Shown piece after piece: positions 7,100-14,525 of a stretch of 17,674 nucleotides of DNA. The notes beneath the pieces are model-generated. The model did no database searches, was not told the origin of the DNA, and saw only the letters and a program-made list of their open reading frames with translations. This stretch comes from Acidobacteriota bacterium (GTDB taxonomy: Bacteria > Acidobacteriota > Blastocatellia > Pyrinomonadales > Pyrinomonadaceae). The stretch covers positions 1-17,674 of the forward strand of contig SXVE01000566.1 in assembly GCA_005790265.1 (NCBI GenBank), read 5' to 3'. The position numbers were made by a program, and so were the translations under genes. Position 1 is the first letter of the stretch. Each line of letters opens with the position of its first letter.

Positions 7100-8140
7100 T
7101 TATGAACCGATCACTTTATAGATTCCGATGATGATAAAATAACAAATCATCGCGATGATCGCCGCCATCGGAATCGTCAAAACCCACGCCCAGACGATTC
7201 TGCCCGCGACGCCCCATTTCACTGCCGACAATCTTTTTGCCGAACCGACGCCGACAATCGCGCCGGTAATCGTGTGCGTCGTCGAAACCGGAATTCCGGC
7301 ATACGTCGCAAAAGCGAGCGTGATCGCGCCCGCCGTTTCCGCGCAAAAACCGCCGACCGGCTGCAATTTCGCGATTTTTGAGCCCATCGTTTTGACGATG
7401 CGCCAGCCGCCGGTCAAAGTTCCGAGCGCAATCGCGCTGTGCGCCGCAAGAATAACCCACAGCGGCGGTTCGGGCAGTTTGCCGCCTTCGTTAACGAGAA
7501 ATCCGCCCGCCACCAAAACGGCGGTGATAATTCCCATCGTTTTCTGCGCGTCGTTGCCGCCGTGTCCGAGCGAGTAAGCGGCGGCGGAAAAAAGCTGCCC
7601 GACTCGAAAACCTTTGTCCACCGACGAAATCGGCGTTTTGCGGAAAAGCCAGAAAACGATAATCATTAGCAGAAAACCGAGCGTCATTCCGAGCAGCGGC
7701 GCGAGCACGATAAATGCGAGCGTCAAATACCAGCCGGACGCGATAATCACGCTGAAACTGCCCGAAGCCGCAATTGCCGCGCCCGCGTAACCGCCGATCA
7801 GCGCGTGCGAACTCGATGTCGGCAGCCCGAGATACCACGTCAGCATATTCCAGACGATTACGCCGATCAATCCGGCGAGCAGCACGAACAAATGAAATTC
7901 CTGCGGAATCGGTTTGAGGTCAACGAGACCGCCGCCGATCATTTTTGCGACGCTCGTGCCGAACACGGCGAACGCGATAAAGTTAAAAAATGCCGCCCAC
8001 GCGACCGCGACGCCCGGCGATAAAACTCTGGTCGAAACGACCGTCGCAATCGAATTGGCGGCGTCGTGCATTCCGTTTGTGTAATCGAAAATCAGCGCGA
8101 CGATGATAATAAAAACAACCAGTGCAGTTGTGGCTTCCAT
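7100..8140 (-). CDS. pit: Inorganic phosphate transporter, Pit family (PiT)
   Basis: A low-affinity phosphate permease of the PiT family, driven by an ion gradient, in the inner membrane. The 346 aa are almost wholly hydrophobic, with about ten membrane segments. The two family signatures are present: TNGMHDAANS at residues 21-30 and LGHGGNDAQK at 191-200; both are variants of the GANDVAN-type repeat of the inverted halves. PTSSSHAL (108-114) and PVSTTHTITGAIVG are the matching second motifs. An in-frame start at 8224 would run through a heptamer repeat array and add a low-complexity Lys/Gln-rich stretch; I reject it for MEATTALVVF at 8140, although no ribosome site is seen there. It follows a DUF47 gene, the usual partner of pit. 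Confidence 0.95.
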   Translation of the reverse strand: MEATTALVVFIIIVALIFDYTNGMHDAANSIATVVSTRVLSPGVAVAWAAFFNFIAFAVFGTSVAKMIGGGLVDLKPIPQEFHLFVLLAGLIGVIVWNMLTWYLGLPTSSSHALIGGYAGAAIAASGSFSVIIASGWYLTLAFIVLAPLLGMTLGFLLMIIVFWLFRKTPISSVDKGFRVGQLFSAAAYSLGHGGNDAQKTMGIITAVLVAGGFLVNEGGKLPEPPLWVILAAHSAIALGTLTGGWRIVKTMGSKIAKLQPVGGFCAETAGAITLAFATYAGIPVSTTHTITGAIVGVGSAKRLSAVKWGVAGRIVWAWVLTIPMAAIIAMICYFIIIGIYKVIGS

Positions 8141-8145
8141 AATTT

Positions 8146-8271
8146 GATTTTGGATTTTGGATTCTGGATTTTGGATTGAGAGAATTTTTACGCGTTTCGG
8201 TTTTTTGCTTTTCACTAAAAACAAACGGTTTCCTTCAAATCCGAAATCTGAAATCTAAAATCGCAAATTTT
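8146..8271. repeat. Two head-to-head heptamer arrays filling the DUF47-pit gap
   Basis: Array 1 (8146-8180): five 7-bp units, gattttg, gattttg, gattctg, gattttg, gattgag. Array 2 (8237-8271): five units aaatccg, aaatctg, aaatcta, aaatcgc, aaatttt, i.e. the same GATTTNN pattern in reverse complement. They are separated by a 56-bp unique spacer. Array 1 begins 6 bp before the pit ATG and array 2 ends 1 bp before the DUF47 stop codon. The 7-bp period is not a multiple of three and there is no conserved reading frame, so this is non-coding. Confidence 0.75.
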
Positions 8272-8272
8272 A

Positions 8273-8893
8273 TTAGTTGTGTTTTAGGATAACGCTTTCG
8301 ATGATGTTGGCGACCGATTCGCAGCGGTCGGTGGCATTTTCCAGAATCTCGTAGAGTTCTTTCCATTTGATCAGCGTGATCGGGTCAGTCGTTTGACGAA
8401 AAAGCTCGCCGGTGGCGCGAAAATAAATTTCGTCGGCTTCGTTTTCCAGCCGATGAATCTCGACGATGTGGCGATTCATTCCTTCGGGTTTTTTGAGCAG
8501 TCCGATGGCGGCGTTGATTTCGCGTGCCAGAGTTTGCACGACAACGGCGAGACTCATCGCGTGGTCGTTGATTTTGTCAATGTCATACATCACGATGGCG
8601 CGCGCGCCGGCGTCAATGTAATCGCAGATATCATCGAGCGCGACCGACAGCGTGTACAAATCTTCGCGGTCAAACGGCGTGATAAATGATTTATTTAATT
8701 TCGTCGTTACTTTGTGCATCAGCTGATCGCATTCGTGTTCAGTGTCCTTGATGCGTTTCGTGTGTTTTTCGTAATTTTCCGGTCGGTCAGCAAGCATCTC
8801 GACCAAAATATCGGACGCTTCCTGAATCTTCTCGGTCATCTGCGAAAAAAGTGTAAAATACTCGTCTTCGCGCGGTAATAAACTAAAAGCCAT
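8273..8893 (-). CDS. DUF47 family protein, PhoU-like partner of Pit
   Basis: A 206-aa all-helical protein of the DUF47 (Pit accessory, PhoU-related) family, thought to modulate the adjacent Pit transporter from the cytoplasmic side. It begins with the family-typical LLPREDEYFTLFSQM. Metal-site-like acidic motifs of the PhoU superfamily are visible: DDICD at residues 87-91 and ENATD at 185-189, one in each helical half, plus DTEHECDQLMHKV near 50-62 and HRLENEADEI near 147-156. The start has a good ribosome site (CGGAG about 8 bp before the ATG). It precedes pit by 132 bp, with the heptamer arrays between. It differs from phoU upstream in sequence, so both paralogous types are present. Confidence 0.93.
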   Translation of the reverse strand: MAFSLLPREDEYFTLFSQMTEKIQEASDILVEMLADRPENYEKHTKRIKDTEHECDQLMHKVTTKLNKSFITPFDREDLYTLSVALDDICDYIDAGARAIVMYDIDKINDHAMSLAVVVQTLAREINAAIGLLKKPEGMNRHIVEIHRLENEADEIYFRATGELFRQTTDPITLIKWKELYEILENATDRCESVANIIESVILKHN

Positions 8894-8949
8894 TTTGAAT
8901 TCTCCGTTCTTTTTTAAGCTTGGGTATAAAATAAAAAGCTAAAATATAT

Positions 8950-8986
8950 CCGATGAAACCGGACTTGTCTATCTGAATTTCATCGG
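8950..8986 (-). terminator. Possible terminator or processing hairpin after phoU
   Basis: CCGATGAAA (8950-8958) and TTTCATCGG (8978-8986) form a 9-bp perfect stem with a 19-nt loop, 44 bp after the phoU stop. On the minus strand it is followed by an A/T-rich tail (ATATATTTTAG) rather than a clean T-run, so it may end the pst-phoU message only partly. Confidence 0.5.
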
Positions 8987-9030
8987 GCGCGAGCGATTAA
9001 AAACCGCTCTAAAATCTATCGCAAGCGCCG

Positions 9031-9732
9031 TCAATGCGGCTCGCCGTTCGCCGCCGATTCCGCGGCGTTCTCGTAAATCGGGCTGTGTTTGATAAACGCC
9101 GCTTCGCGCAGATAAACGTTCAGCTCACAAATATCCTTGACGTAATCGCCGATGCGCTCTAAGTGTTTGGCAACGAAAAGCAGATGCGCCGCGCTCGTCG
9201 TCGCCTGCGGATTCTCGATCATAATTTCGATCAATTCATCGAAAACGCGATGATAACTTTCGTCAATTTTCTGGTCGCGTTTGATTACTTCGCGCGAAAC
9301 CTGCGCGTCTTCCGCCGTAAAAGCGTCGAGCGCCGTGCGCAGCATTTCCGCCGCGATCTGCGCCATCAGCGGCAGATCAACGTAATTTTTCAGCTGCGGC
9401 TCGTTATTTAAAATCAGCGCGGCGTCGGCGATGCTGCCCGCGTGATCGGCGATGCGTTCGAGAATCGGCGTAATTTTCGCGACCGAAATGACAAATCGCA
9501 AATCGTGCGCGGCAGGCTGCTGCAAAGCGAGAATTTCGACGCTCATCCGGTCAATTTCCAGCTCCATTTGGTCAATGATGCGGTCTTCTTCCAAAACCTT
9601 TTTGGCGAGTTCGCTGTCGCGCGTCGTCAGCGCCTGCATCGCGCGGTGCAGCGCGGCTTCGGTCGTGCCGCCGAGCAGCAGAATTTTGTCGCGCAGTAAG
9701 TCGAGTTGTTGGTCAAGCAAACGATTTTCCAT
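9031..9732 (-). CDS. phoU: Phosphate-specific transport system accessory protein PhoU
   Basis: Negative regulator that links Pst transporter activity to the phosphate-sensing kinase; a peripheral membrane, metal-binding protein. It has 233 aa made of two three-helix bundles. The metal-binding E-x-x-x-D motifs are ERIADHAGSIAD (E92, D96) and ERIGDYVKDI (E192, D196), one per bundle, as the family requires. The N-terminal half also shows LGGTTEAALHRAMQAL and the PAAHDLRFVISVAKI stretch near 73-87, also a family mark. Fifth gene of the pst block, 151 bp after pstB, which is a larger gap than most. No phoR/phoB pair is visible in the window. Confidence 0.96.
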   Translation of the reverse strand: MENRLLDQQLDLLRDKILLLGGTTEAALHRAMQALTTRDSELAKKVLEEDRIIDQMELEIDRMSVEILALQQPAAHDLRFVISVAKITPILERIADHAGSIADAALILNNEPQLKNYVDLPLMAQIAAEMLRTALDAFTAEDAQVSREVIKRDQKIDESYHRVFDELIEIMIENPQATTSAAHLLFVAKHLERIGDYVKDICELNVYLREAAFIKHSPIYENAAESAANGEPH

Positions 9733-9883
9733 TGTGTAAGTCTACTTAATCTACCACAACTTTTTTTGTTAAATCGTGGCGGCGATTTTGCAGATTCATC
9801 ATCCAAAATATGAGATTTCGCGCAAATATTCGCGCGGCGTTCAATTATCTCCCGTCAATTTTAAGTTTTCGCGCGCCGATTAT

Positions 9884-10657
9884 CTAACCGAACCTGCCCG
9901 TAATGTAATCTTCCGTTAACTTTTCGTCGGGATTTGTAAACATTTTCTGCGTTCGATTGTATTCAATCAATTTTCCGAGCATAAAAAACGCCGTTTTGTC
10001 GGAAACGCGCGTCGCCTGCTGCATATTGTGCGTGACGACGACAATTGTATATTCTCTTTTCAATTCGACGATCAATTCTTCGATTTTCTGCGTCGCAATC
10101 GGATCGAGCGCCGAAGCCGGTTCGTCCATCAACACGATTTCCGGTTTGACGGCGAGCGCGCGCGCGATGCACAGGCGTTGCTGCTGTCCGCCGGAAAGAC
10201 TGAAAGCCGAACTATTTAAACGGTCTTTGACTTCGTTCCACAGCGCCGCGTCGCGCAAGGCTTTTTCCACGCGATCAGATAAATCCGCTTTATTGGCGTG
10301 AATGCGGTTGATGCGAATGCCGTAAGCGACGTTTTCGTAAATTGATTTCGGAAACGGATTCGATTTTTGAAAAACCATTCCGACTTTGCGGCGCAGCGCG
10401 GCGACATCGGTTTCCGGCGCGTAAACGTTCTGACCGTCAATCGTCACTCTGCCTTCGGCGCGCGCCGCCGGAATCAAATCGTTCATCCGGTTGAGCGTGC
10501 GCAGAAAAGTGGATTTGCCGCAACCGGACGGACCGATAAAAGCGATTACTTCGCGCGCGGGAATCTCCAGCGAAACGCCGTGAAGCGCCTGCGTTTTGCC
10601 GTAAAAAAAATTCAAATCCGAAACGCTGATTTTGCTCTGCATTATTTTCTGCATCAT
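9884..10657 (-). CDS. pstB: Phosphate ABC transporter ATP-binding protein PstB
   Basis: ATPase subunit of the high-affinity phosphate importer, on the cytoplasmic face of PstCA. At 257 aa it equals the E. coli protein in length. All ABC motifs are present: Walker A GPSGCGKST (42-50), Q-loop Q97 in MVFQKSNPFP (the NPFP is typical of PstB), signature LSGGQQQR (154-161), Walker B IVLMDE (174-179) with DEPASALDP, and the switch His H210 in VVTHNMQQA. Start at the double ATG (10657/10654); a further ATG at 10642 would shorten it by five residues and cannot be excluded. Confidence 0.97.
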   Translation of the reverse strand: MMQKIMQSKISVSDLNFFYGKTQALHGVSLEIPAREVIAFIGPSGCGKSTFLRTLNRMNDLIPAARAEGRVTIDGQNVYAPETDVAALRRKVGMVFQKSNPFPKSIYENVAYGIRINRIHANKADLSDRVEKALRDAALWNEVKDRLNSSAFSLSGGQQQRLCIARALAVKPEIVLMDEPASALDPIATQKIEELIVELKREYTIVVVTHNMQQATRVSDKTAFFMLGKLIEYNRTQKMFTNPDEKLTEDYITGRFG

Positions 10658-10743
10658 TCCGGTCAGCTTCGTTTGATGTGACCGTTTCGATTTGAAAACT
10701 CCAAAAAATCGAGGCGCAATCCATTCTCCGGCGCGCCCATCAT

Positions 10744-11589
10744 CTAAAACCGCTTTTTCGTCAGAAACCGCACTAAAATATTAATCAACAAAATAAGTCC
10801 GACGAGAATTAAAGTCGCCGCCCACGCCATTTGGTGTTCGACTTCAAACGGTCCGGTCGCGTAATTAAAAATCTGCACGGTCAGCGACGCCATCGGCTGA
10901 TCGAGATAAAAATTGTAAAAACGACTGTTGAGCGCCGTAAAAAGAAGCGGCGCGGTTTCGCCCGTAATGCGCGCAATCGCCAGAATCGCGCCGGTCGCAA
11001 TGCCTGCCGAAGCCGCCGGCAGAACAATATCCCACGACACGCGCCATTGCGGAGCGCCGAGCGCGAGCGCCGCTTCGCGCATTGAAACCGGAACGAGCCG
11101 AATCATTTCTTCGGTCGTTCGCGCGACAATCGGAATCATAATCAACGCGAGCGCGACGGCGCCAGCCAATCCCGATTGTCTGCCCATCGGCATTACAAAC
11201 GTCGCGTAAACGAAGATGCCGATGATGATTGACGGCACGCCGATCAAAGTATCGGCGACGAAACGAATAATTTTCCCGTACCAACCGTTGCCCAATTCCG
11301 CCAGGTAAACACCGGCGGCAATGCCAATCGGCAAACCGATCGCCGAAGCCAGAATCGTCATAATCGCCGAACCGAGAATGGCGTTGCCGATTCCGCCGCC
11401 TTCGCCGACCGGTTTCGGAGTGTCAACCAAAAATTGAAAATTGAGCGCCGCCGTGCCGCGCGCCGCAATATAAAAAATAATGCTGAGCAGCACAATCACC
11501 GCAAAAACGGCGCACGCCGCCGTCAGCGTCGTCATGATGCCGTTGGTTATTTTTCGCCGCCGATTAACTGTCAAATTGAGATTCGCCAT
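10744..11589 (-). CDS. pstA: Phosphate ABC transporter permease PstA
   Basis: Membrane permease subunit that pairs with PstC. 281 aa with about six membrane segments, the first at residues about 20-42. The EAA-type coupling loop, which docks on PstB, is REAALALGAPQWRVS at 171-185, followed by LPAASAGIATG. TGETAPLLFTAL is the conserved stretch after the loop in PstA. The C-terminus is basic (RFLTKKRF), as usual for a cytoplasmic tail. The gap to pstC is 112 bp and to pstB 86 bp, with no terminator seen in either. Confidence 0.96.
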   Translation of the reverse strand: MANLNLTVNRRRKITNGIMTTLTAACAVFAVIVLLSIIFYIAARGTAALNFQFLVDTPKPVGEGGGIGNAILGSAIMTILASAIGLPIGIAAGVYLAELGNGWYGKIIRFVADTLIGVPSIIIGIFVYATFVMPMGRQSGLAGAVALALIMIPIVARTTEEMIRLVPVSMREAALALGAPQWRVSWDIVLPAASAGIATGAILAIARITGETAPLLFTALNSRFYNFYLDQPMASLTVQIFNYATGPFEVEHQMAWAATLILVGLILLINILVRFLTKKRF

Positions 11590-11701
11590 TTGAAAAGTTG
11601 TTCAGCTTCGATTTTCGCCGTTCAGCCAACTTCGCCGCACTTTTTCTTTATTATTCAACTTCTTTAACAAACCGGCACACGCCGCACAAATCGTTTTTAT
11701 T

Positions 11702-12631
11702 TTACGCGCGGCGCGTATTGTTTGCTCGATTCGTCACGCCGATAATCAAAAGTTTCGCCAGCGCGTTCACGATAAAAGTCACGAGAAACAAAACCAATCC
11801 CATTTCGATCAGCGCGCTCAAGTAAATTTCGTCGGTTGCTTCGGCGAAATTCGCCGCCAGAAGCGACGCGATGGTGTTTGCCGGTTCAAAAAGCGAAGCG
11901 GAAATTCGCGGTGAGTTTCCAATCACCATCGTTACCGCCATCGTTTCGCCGATTGCTCTGCCCAAACCCAGCACAATCGCGCCCGCAATTCCCGAAGCCG
12001 CATTGCCGAGAACGACGCGCGTCGTTTCCCACTGCGTCGCGCCGAGCGCGAGTGCCGCTTCGCGCTGCGCCTGCGGAACGGTTTCCAAAACGTCGCGCAC
12101 GACCGCCGTCACAATCGGCAGAATCATCAAAGCCATTACCAAACCGGCGGTAAACATTCCGATTCCGGTTAGGCGACCTTGAAAAATCGGCAGCCAGCCG
12201 AAATAATTCTGCAAAAAAACGCCCAGATGATTGCGGACGAACGGTGCCAGCACGAAAATCGCCCACAAACCGTAAACGACCGACGGAATCGCCGCCAACA
12301 GCTCGATCAAAAAAGAAATCGGACGCGCGATTTTCGGCGACGCCTGCTCGACGAGAAAAATTGCGATGCCGAGCGAGAGCGGCACGGCGAGAACAACAGC
12401 GATGATTGACGAAACGATTGTGCCGTAGATAAACGGTAGCGCGCCGAATTCATTTTGCGCCGCTTTCCATTCGCGTCCGGTCAGAAAACCGAGTCCGAAT
12501 CTTTCAATGCTCGGCAGCGCGTTCTGCACCATCATCAAAAGTATGCCGACGATAATCAATAGTAAAATCGTTGCGGCGGACAGCAAAATCAAGCGGAAAA
12601 TTTTATCGCCGGCGGCGCCTGTTTGCGGCAT
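11702..12631 (-). CDS. pstC: Phosphate ABC transporter permease PstC
   Basis: Membrane permease subunit of the phosphate importer. 309 aa; about six membrane segments, the first at residues about 13-34. The periplasmic loop after it contains the family stretch GFLTGREWKAAQNEFGALPFIYGT in two parts around residues 48-71. The EAA loop is REAALALGATQWETT at 190-204, and GLGRAIGETMAVTMVIGN follows, both diagnostic for PstC. It lies 78 bp after pstS in the usual S-C-A-B order. Confidence 0.96.
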   Translation of the reverse strand: MPQTGAAGDKIFRLILLSAATILLLIIVGILLMMVQNALPSIERFGLGFLTGREWKAAQNEFGALPFIYGTIVSSIIAVVLAVPLSLGIAIFLVEQASPKIARPISFLIELLAAIPSVVYGLWAIFVLAPFVRNHLGVFLQNYFGWLPIFQGRLTGIGMFTAGLVMALMILPIVTAVVRDVLETVPQAQREAALALGATQWETTRVVLGNAASGIAGAIVLGLGRAIGETMAVTMVIGNSPRISASLFEPANTIASLLAANFAEATDEIYLSALIEMGLVLFLVTFIVNALAKLLIIGVTNRANNTRRA

Positions 12632-12709
12632 ATCGAAATTTCATTAGAATTCTGCGCGATCAAAAACGATATCTAACCGATATTCGACGCGCTAAAAAAA
12701 TTCGGCGTT

Positions 12710-13840
12710 TTATTTCTCCTCTGTTTTTTGCGGTCGCAGCACTAATCGGTCGGCGGTCGTCATCGAATTTATTTTCGCTTCCACTTTTCTGACGACATCG
12801 CGCGGCAGCGGCGCGTAATGCAAATTGCGAATAAAACGTTCGCCGTCGTGGGTCGCCCACCACAAAAAATCGGCTAAAGCCTTGCCTTTTACTGCGTCCG
12901 GCTGGTTTTTGTAAACGAGAATATATGTATAACTCGCGAGCGGATAAGCGTTTGCGCCGCCCGTATCGGCAATTTGAAACCGCAAATCTTCCGGCATTTG
13001 CGCCGCCGAGTTTTCCGCCGCCGCCGTTACCGTTTCCAGCGACGGTTCGATAAAATCGCCGCTTTTATTTTTAATGTGCGCCATCGGCACATTATTGGCT
13101 TCGGCATAAGTGAGTTCGACGTAACCGATTGAATTCGGCGTTTGTTTGACTTGTCCCATCACGCCGTCATTGCCGCGCGCGCCCATTCCGATGCCGGTAA
13201 TCCAGCTCGGCTGTTTGTTCGTGCCGACTTTTTCGCGCCAAACCGGAACCGTTTTTGCTAAAAAATCGGTGAAAACCGCTGATGTTCCGCTCGAATCCGC
13301 GCGGTAAATCGGCAAAATATCGGCATTCGGCAAATTAAGCTCTGGATTATCGCGCGCCAGCCGCTCGTCATTCCATTTTCTAATGCTGCCGAGATATATT
13401 TCGGCGATTGTTTCGGCGGAAAGTTTGAGCGGCTTTTTGATTTCCGGCAAATTGTAAGTTAACACAACCGCGCCCAAAACAGTCGGGATATGAAGAATTT
13501 CGGCTCCGGCGCTTCTTAAATCTTCATCGCTCATCGGATCGTCGGATGCGCCGAAATCCGACGTTTTCGCCAGCACCGCTTTTTGTCCGGCGCCTGAGCC
13601 GCTCGCCTGATAATCCACTCGAATTTTCGGCTCGATTTTGCCGAATTCGCTCGCCCATTTTTCATAGATCGGTTTCGGAAAACTCGCGCCCGAACCTTGT
13701 AAATTTATTGTTCCGGCAGAATCGGTGGCGGCGGCGCGATTTCTACCGAACGGTTCGCCGCTGCACGACGCAAACAGCAAAACGAAGCAGAAAAAAAATG
13801 CGGCGGGTGAAACTTTTATTGTCAAAAATTTGATCGGCAT
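12710..13840 (-). CDS. pstS: Phosphate ABC transporter substrate-binding lipoprotein PstS
   Basis: Captures phosphate in the periplasm and hands it to PstCA. From the ATG at 13840 the protein has 376 aa. The N-terminus is a lipoprotein signal: hydrophobic FFFCFVLLF then FASC, with C26 as the likely acylated residue; Phe at -3 is a little unusual for a lipobox. Binding-site motifs are visible: GSGASFPKPIYEKW, QASGSGAGQKAV, DFGASDDPMSDEDL and RADSSGTSAVFTDFL, all typical of PstS. An in-frame start at 13897 would put a second hydrophobic stretch before the signal peptide; I reject it. First gene of the minus-strand phosphate block, preceded by a Pho-box-like region. Confidence 0.96.
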   Translation of the reverse strand: MPIKFLTIKVSPAAFFFCFVLLFASCSGEPFGRNRAAATDSAGTINLQGSGASFPKPIYEKWASEFGKIEPKIRVDYQASGSGAGQKAVLAKTSDFGASDDPMSDEDLRSAGAEILHIPTVLGAVVLTYNLPEIKKPLKLSAETIAEIYLGSIRKWNDERLARDNPELNLPNADILPIYRADSSGTSAVFTDFLAKTVPVWREKVGTNKQPSWITGIGMGARGNDGVMGQVKQTPNSIGYVELTYAEANNVPMAHIKNKSGDFIEPSLETVTAAAENSAAQMPEDLRFQIADTGGANAYPLASYTYILVYKNQPDAVKGKALADFLWWATHDGERFIRNLHYAPLPRDVVRKVEAKINSMTTADRLVLRPQKTEEK

Positions 13841-13879
13841 TTCGTTTCTTTTTGCACTCAAAAAAACAAGGAAAGCAAG

Positions 13880-13931
13880 ATCAATCGTTGGGCACAATTT
13901 CCGATTGATTCAATGATTTAGCGGAAATTGT
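13880..13931 (-). promoter_or_regulatory. Two mutually exclusive hairpins in the pstS leader
   Basis: Hairpin A: ACAATTTCCG (13894-13903) and CGGAAATTGT (13922-13931), 10 bp perfect. Hairpin B: ATCAATCG (13880-13887) and CGATTGAT (13902-13909), 8 bp perfect. They share bases 13902-13903 and one arm of A lies in the loop of B, so an RNA could not form both fully. A T7 run follows on the minus strand near 13861-13867. They could be an attenuator-like leader or DNA operators; sequence alone does not decide. Confidence 0.45.
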
Positions 13932-13975
13932 CTGAGAATTATTTTACAAAGGCGCTGCTTTCAATTGCAGATTAA

Positions 13976-13981
13976 ATTATA
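13976..13981 (-). promoter_or_regulatory. -10 box of the pstS promoter
   Basis: A perfect TATAAT on the minus strand, 135 bp before the pstS ATG. No good -35 hexamer lies 16-18 bp upstream, as is common for activator-dependent promoters; the Pho-box-like repeats end about 35 bp upstream of it. Confidence 0.55.
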
Positions 13982-14015
13982 CTCAAGCTTCCGACGCATC
14001 CGGTTTTCGCCGATT

Positions 14016-14060
14016 GAACATTTAACATTTAAGTAACATTGTTCTAACATTGCAGTCATA
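14016..14060. promoter_or_regulatory. Pho-box-like direct repeats between pstS and a divergent small gene
   Basis: The plus strand holds TAACATT at 14023-14029, 14034-14040 and 14045-14051, i.e. three perfect 7-mers with 4-bp linkers at an exact 11-bp period. GAACATT at 14016-14022 and TCATATC after 14055 are poorer extra units. The 7+4 layout is that of PhoB boxes, and the unit TTAACA/GTAACA/CTAACA resembles the Bacillus PhoP hexamer TTAACA repeated at 11 bp. Location directly upstream of pstS fits a phosphate-starvation activator site. Confidence 0.7.
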
Positions 14061-14065
14061 TCTTT

Positions 14066-14071
14066 TAGAAT
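14066..14071 (+). promoter_or_regulatory. Possible -10 of a plus-strand Pho-dependent promoter
   Basis: TAGAAT, 14 bp after the last TAACATT unit, which is a spacing seen for Pho-box-activated promoters. It would transcribe the 71-aa gene at 14173 with a leader of about 95 nt. Confidence 0.4.
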
Positions 14072-14172
14072 CTTTTGAACTTTTCACAGCGTTTCTGGTT
14101 TTTGTTGACAGATACCTATCAACGAAAACGGATGAACAACGCACTGAAAAGTATGCGGAGAAGAGAGTTGTT

Positions 14173-14388
14173 ATGAATTTAATAAACGATTTGGAAAACG
14201 ATTTGGCGCACGCTTTTTTGGTGGAAAAGAAGCATCAGGAAAAAATAGATTCGCGCGAAGCGCAGAAATTGATTGCCAAAATCAAAAAAAGTTTACTGCC
14301 GGTCACTTCTAAAGAAAGACAACAACATTATATTTCGCCGCACCGCGCCGTCGCTTTCTGCGTATCGAATTCGAACGCGGTAAATTAG
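14173..14388 (+). CDS. Small hypothetical protein, 71 aa, divergent from pstS
   Basis: I do not recognise this protein. From the ATG at 14173 it has 71 aa, starting MNLINDLENDLAHAFLVEKK. The N-terminal two thirds are highly charged and predicted helical (Lys, Glu, Asp alternating with Leu/Ile), with no signal peptide or membrane segment; the last 20 residues are not helical. The start is supported by a purine-rich ribosome site (GGAGAAGAGAG at 14157-14167, 5 bp before ATG). The frame is open back to a TTG at 14050, but that codon falls inside the Pho-box repeats and the extension is implausible. It lies downstream of the Pho-box region with a candidate -10, so it may respond to phosphate. It is short, so a chance reading frame remains possible. 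Confidence 0.6.
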   Translation: MNLINDLENDLAHAFLVEKKHQEKIDSREAQKLIAKIKKSLLPVTSKERQQHYISPHRAVAFCVSNSNAVN

Positions 14389-14525
14389 CGTTTGCCCTGC
14401 TTAAATCCGACTTGCTTTTCTCATTAGTTTTATCAAACTGCTCACTAGCTGATTTCACGCCTGTTTTTATAATAAAAATTAGACGGTTCAAATTATCAAA
14501 CGAAAAACTTTCGCATTGATTCAAT

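Noticed and set aside
8141..8224. Upstream extension of pit by 28 residues
   Set aside because: It is a translation of the GATTTTG heptamer array, low in complexity and not membrane-like.
8146..8271. Repeat array considered as a CRISPR
   Set aside because: The units are 7 bp with no unique spacers between them and no cas genes nearby.
9777..9793. A second sigma-54-like match, TGGCGG-N5-TTGCAG, on the plus strand
   Set aside because: The spacing fits but the -24 box is weaker and it faces the 3' end of pstB, with no plus-strand gene downstream.
10831..12409. Numerous Arg-rich reading frames on both strands over pstA and pstC
   Set aside because: They are shadow frames of GCG/CGC-rich membrane protein genes, with no start signals or family features.
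13841..13897. Upstream extension of pstS by 19 residues
   Set aside because: It would bury the lipoprotein signal peptide and overlap the leader hairpins.
14105..14110. A perfect TTGACA hexamer before the 71-aa gene
   Set aside because: No acceptable -10 lies 16-18 bp downstream (ACGGAT at 17 bp), so it is not supported as a promoter.
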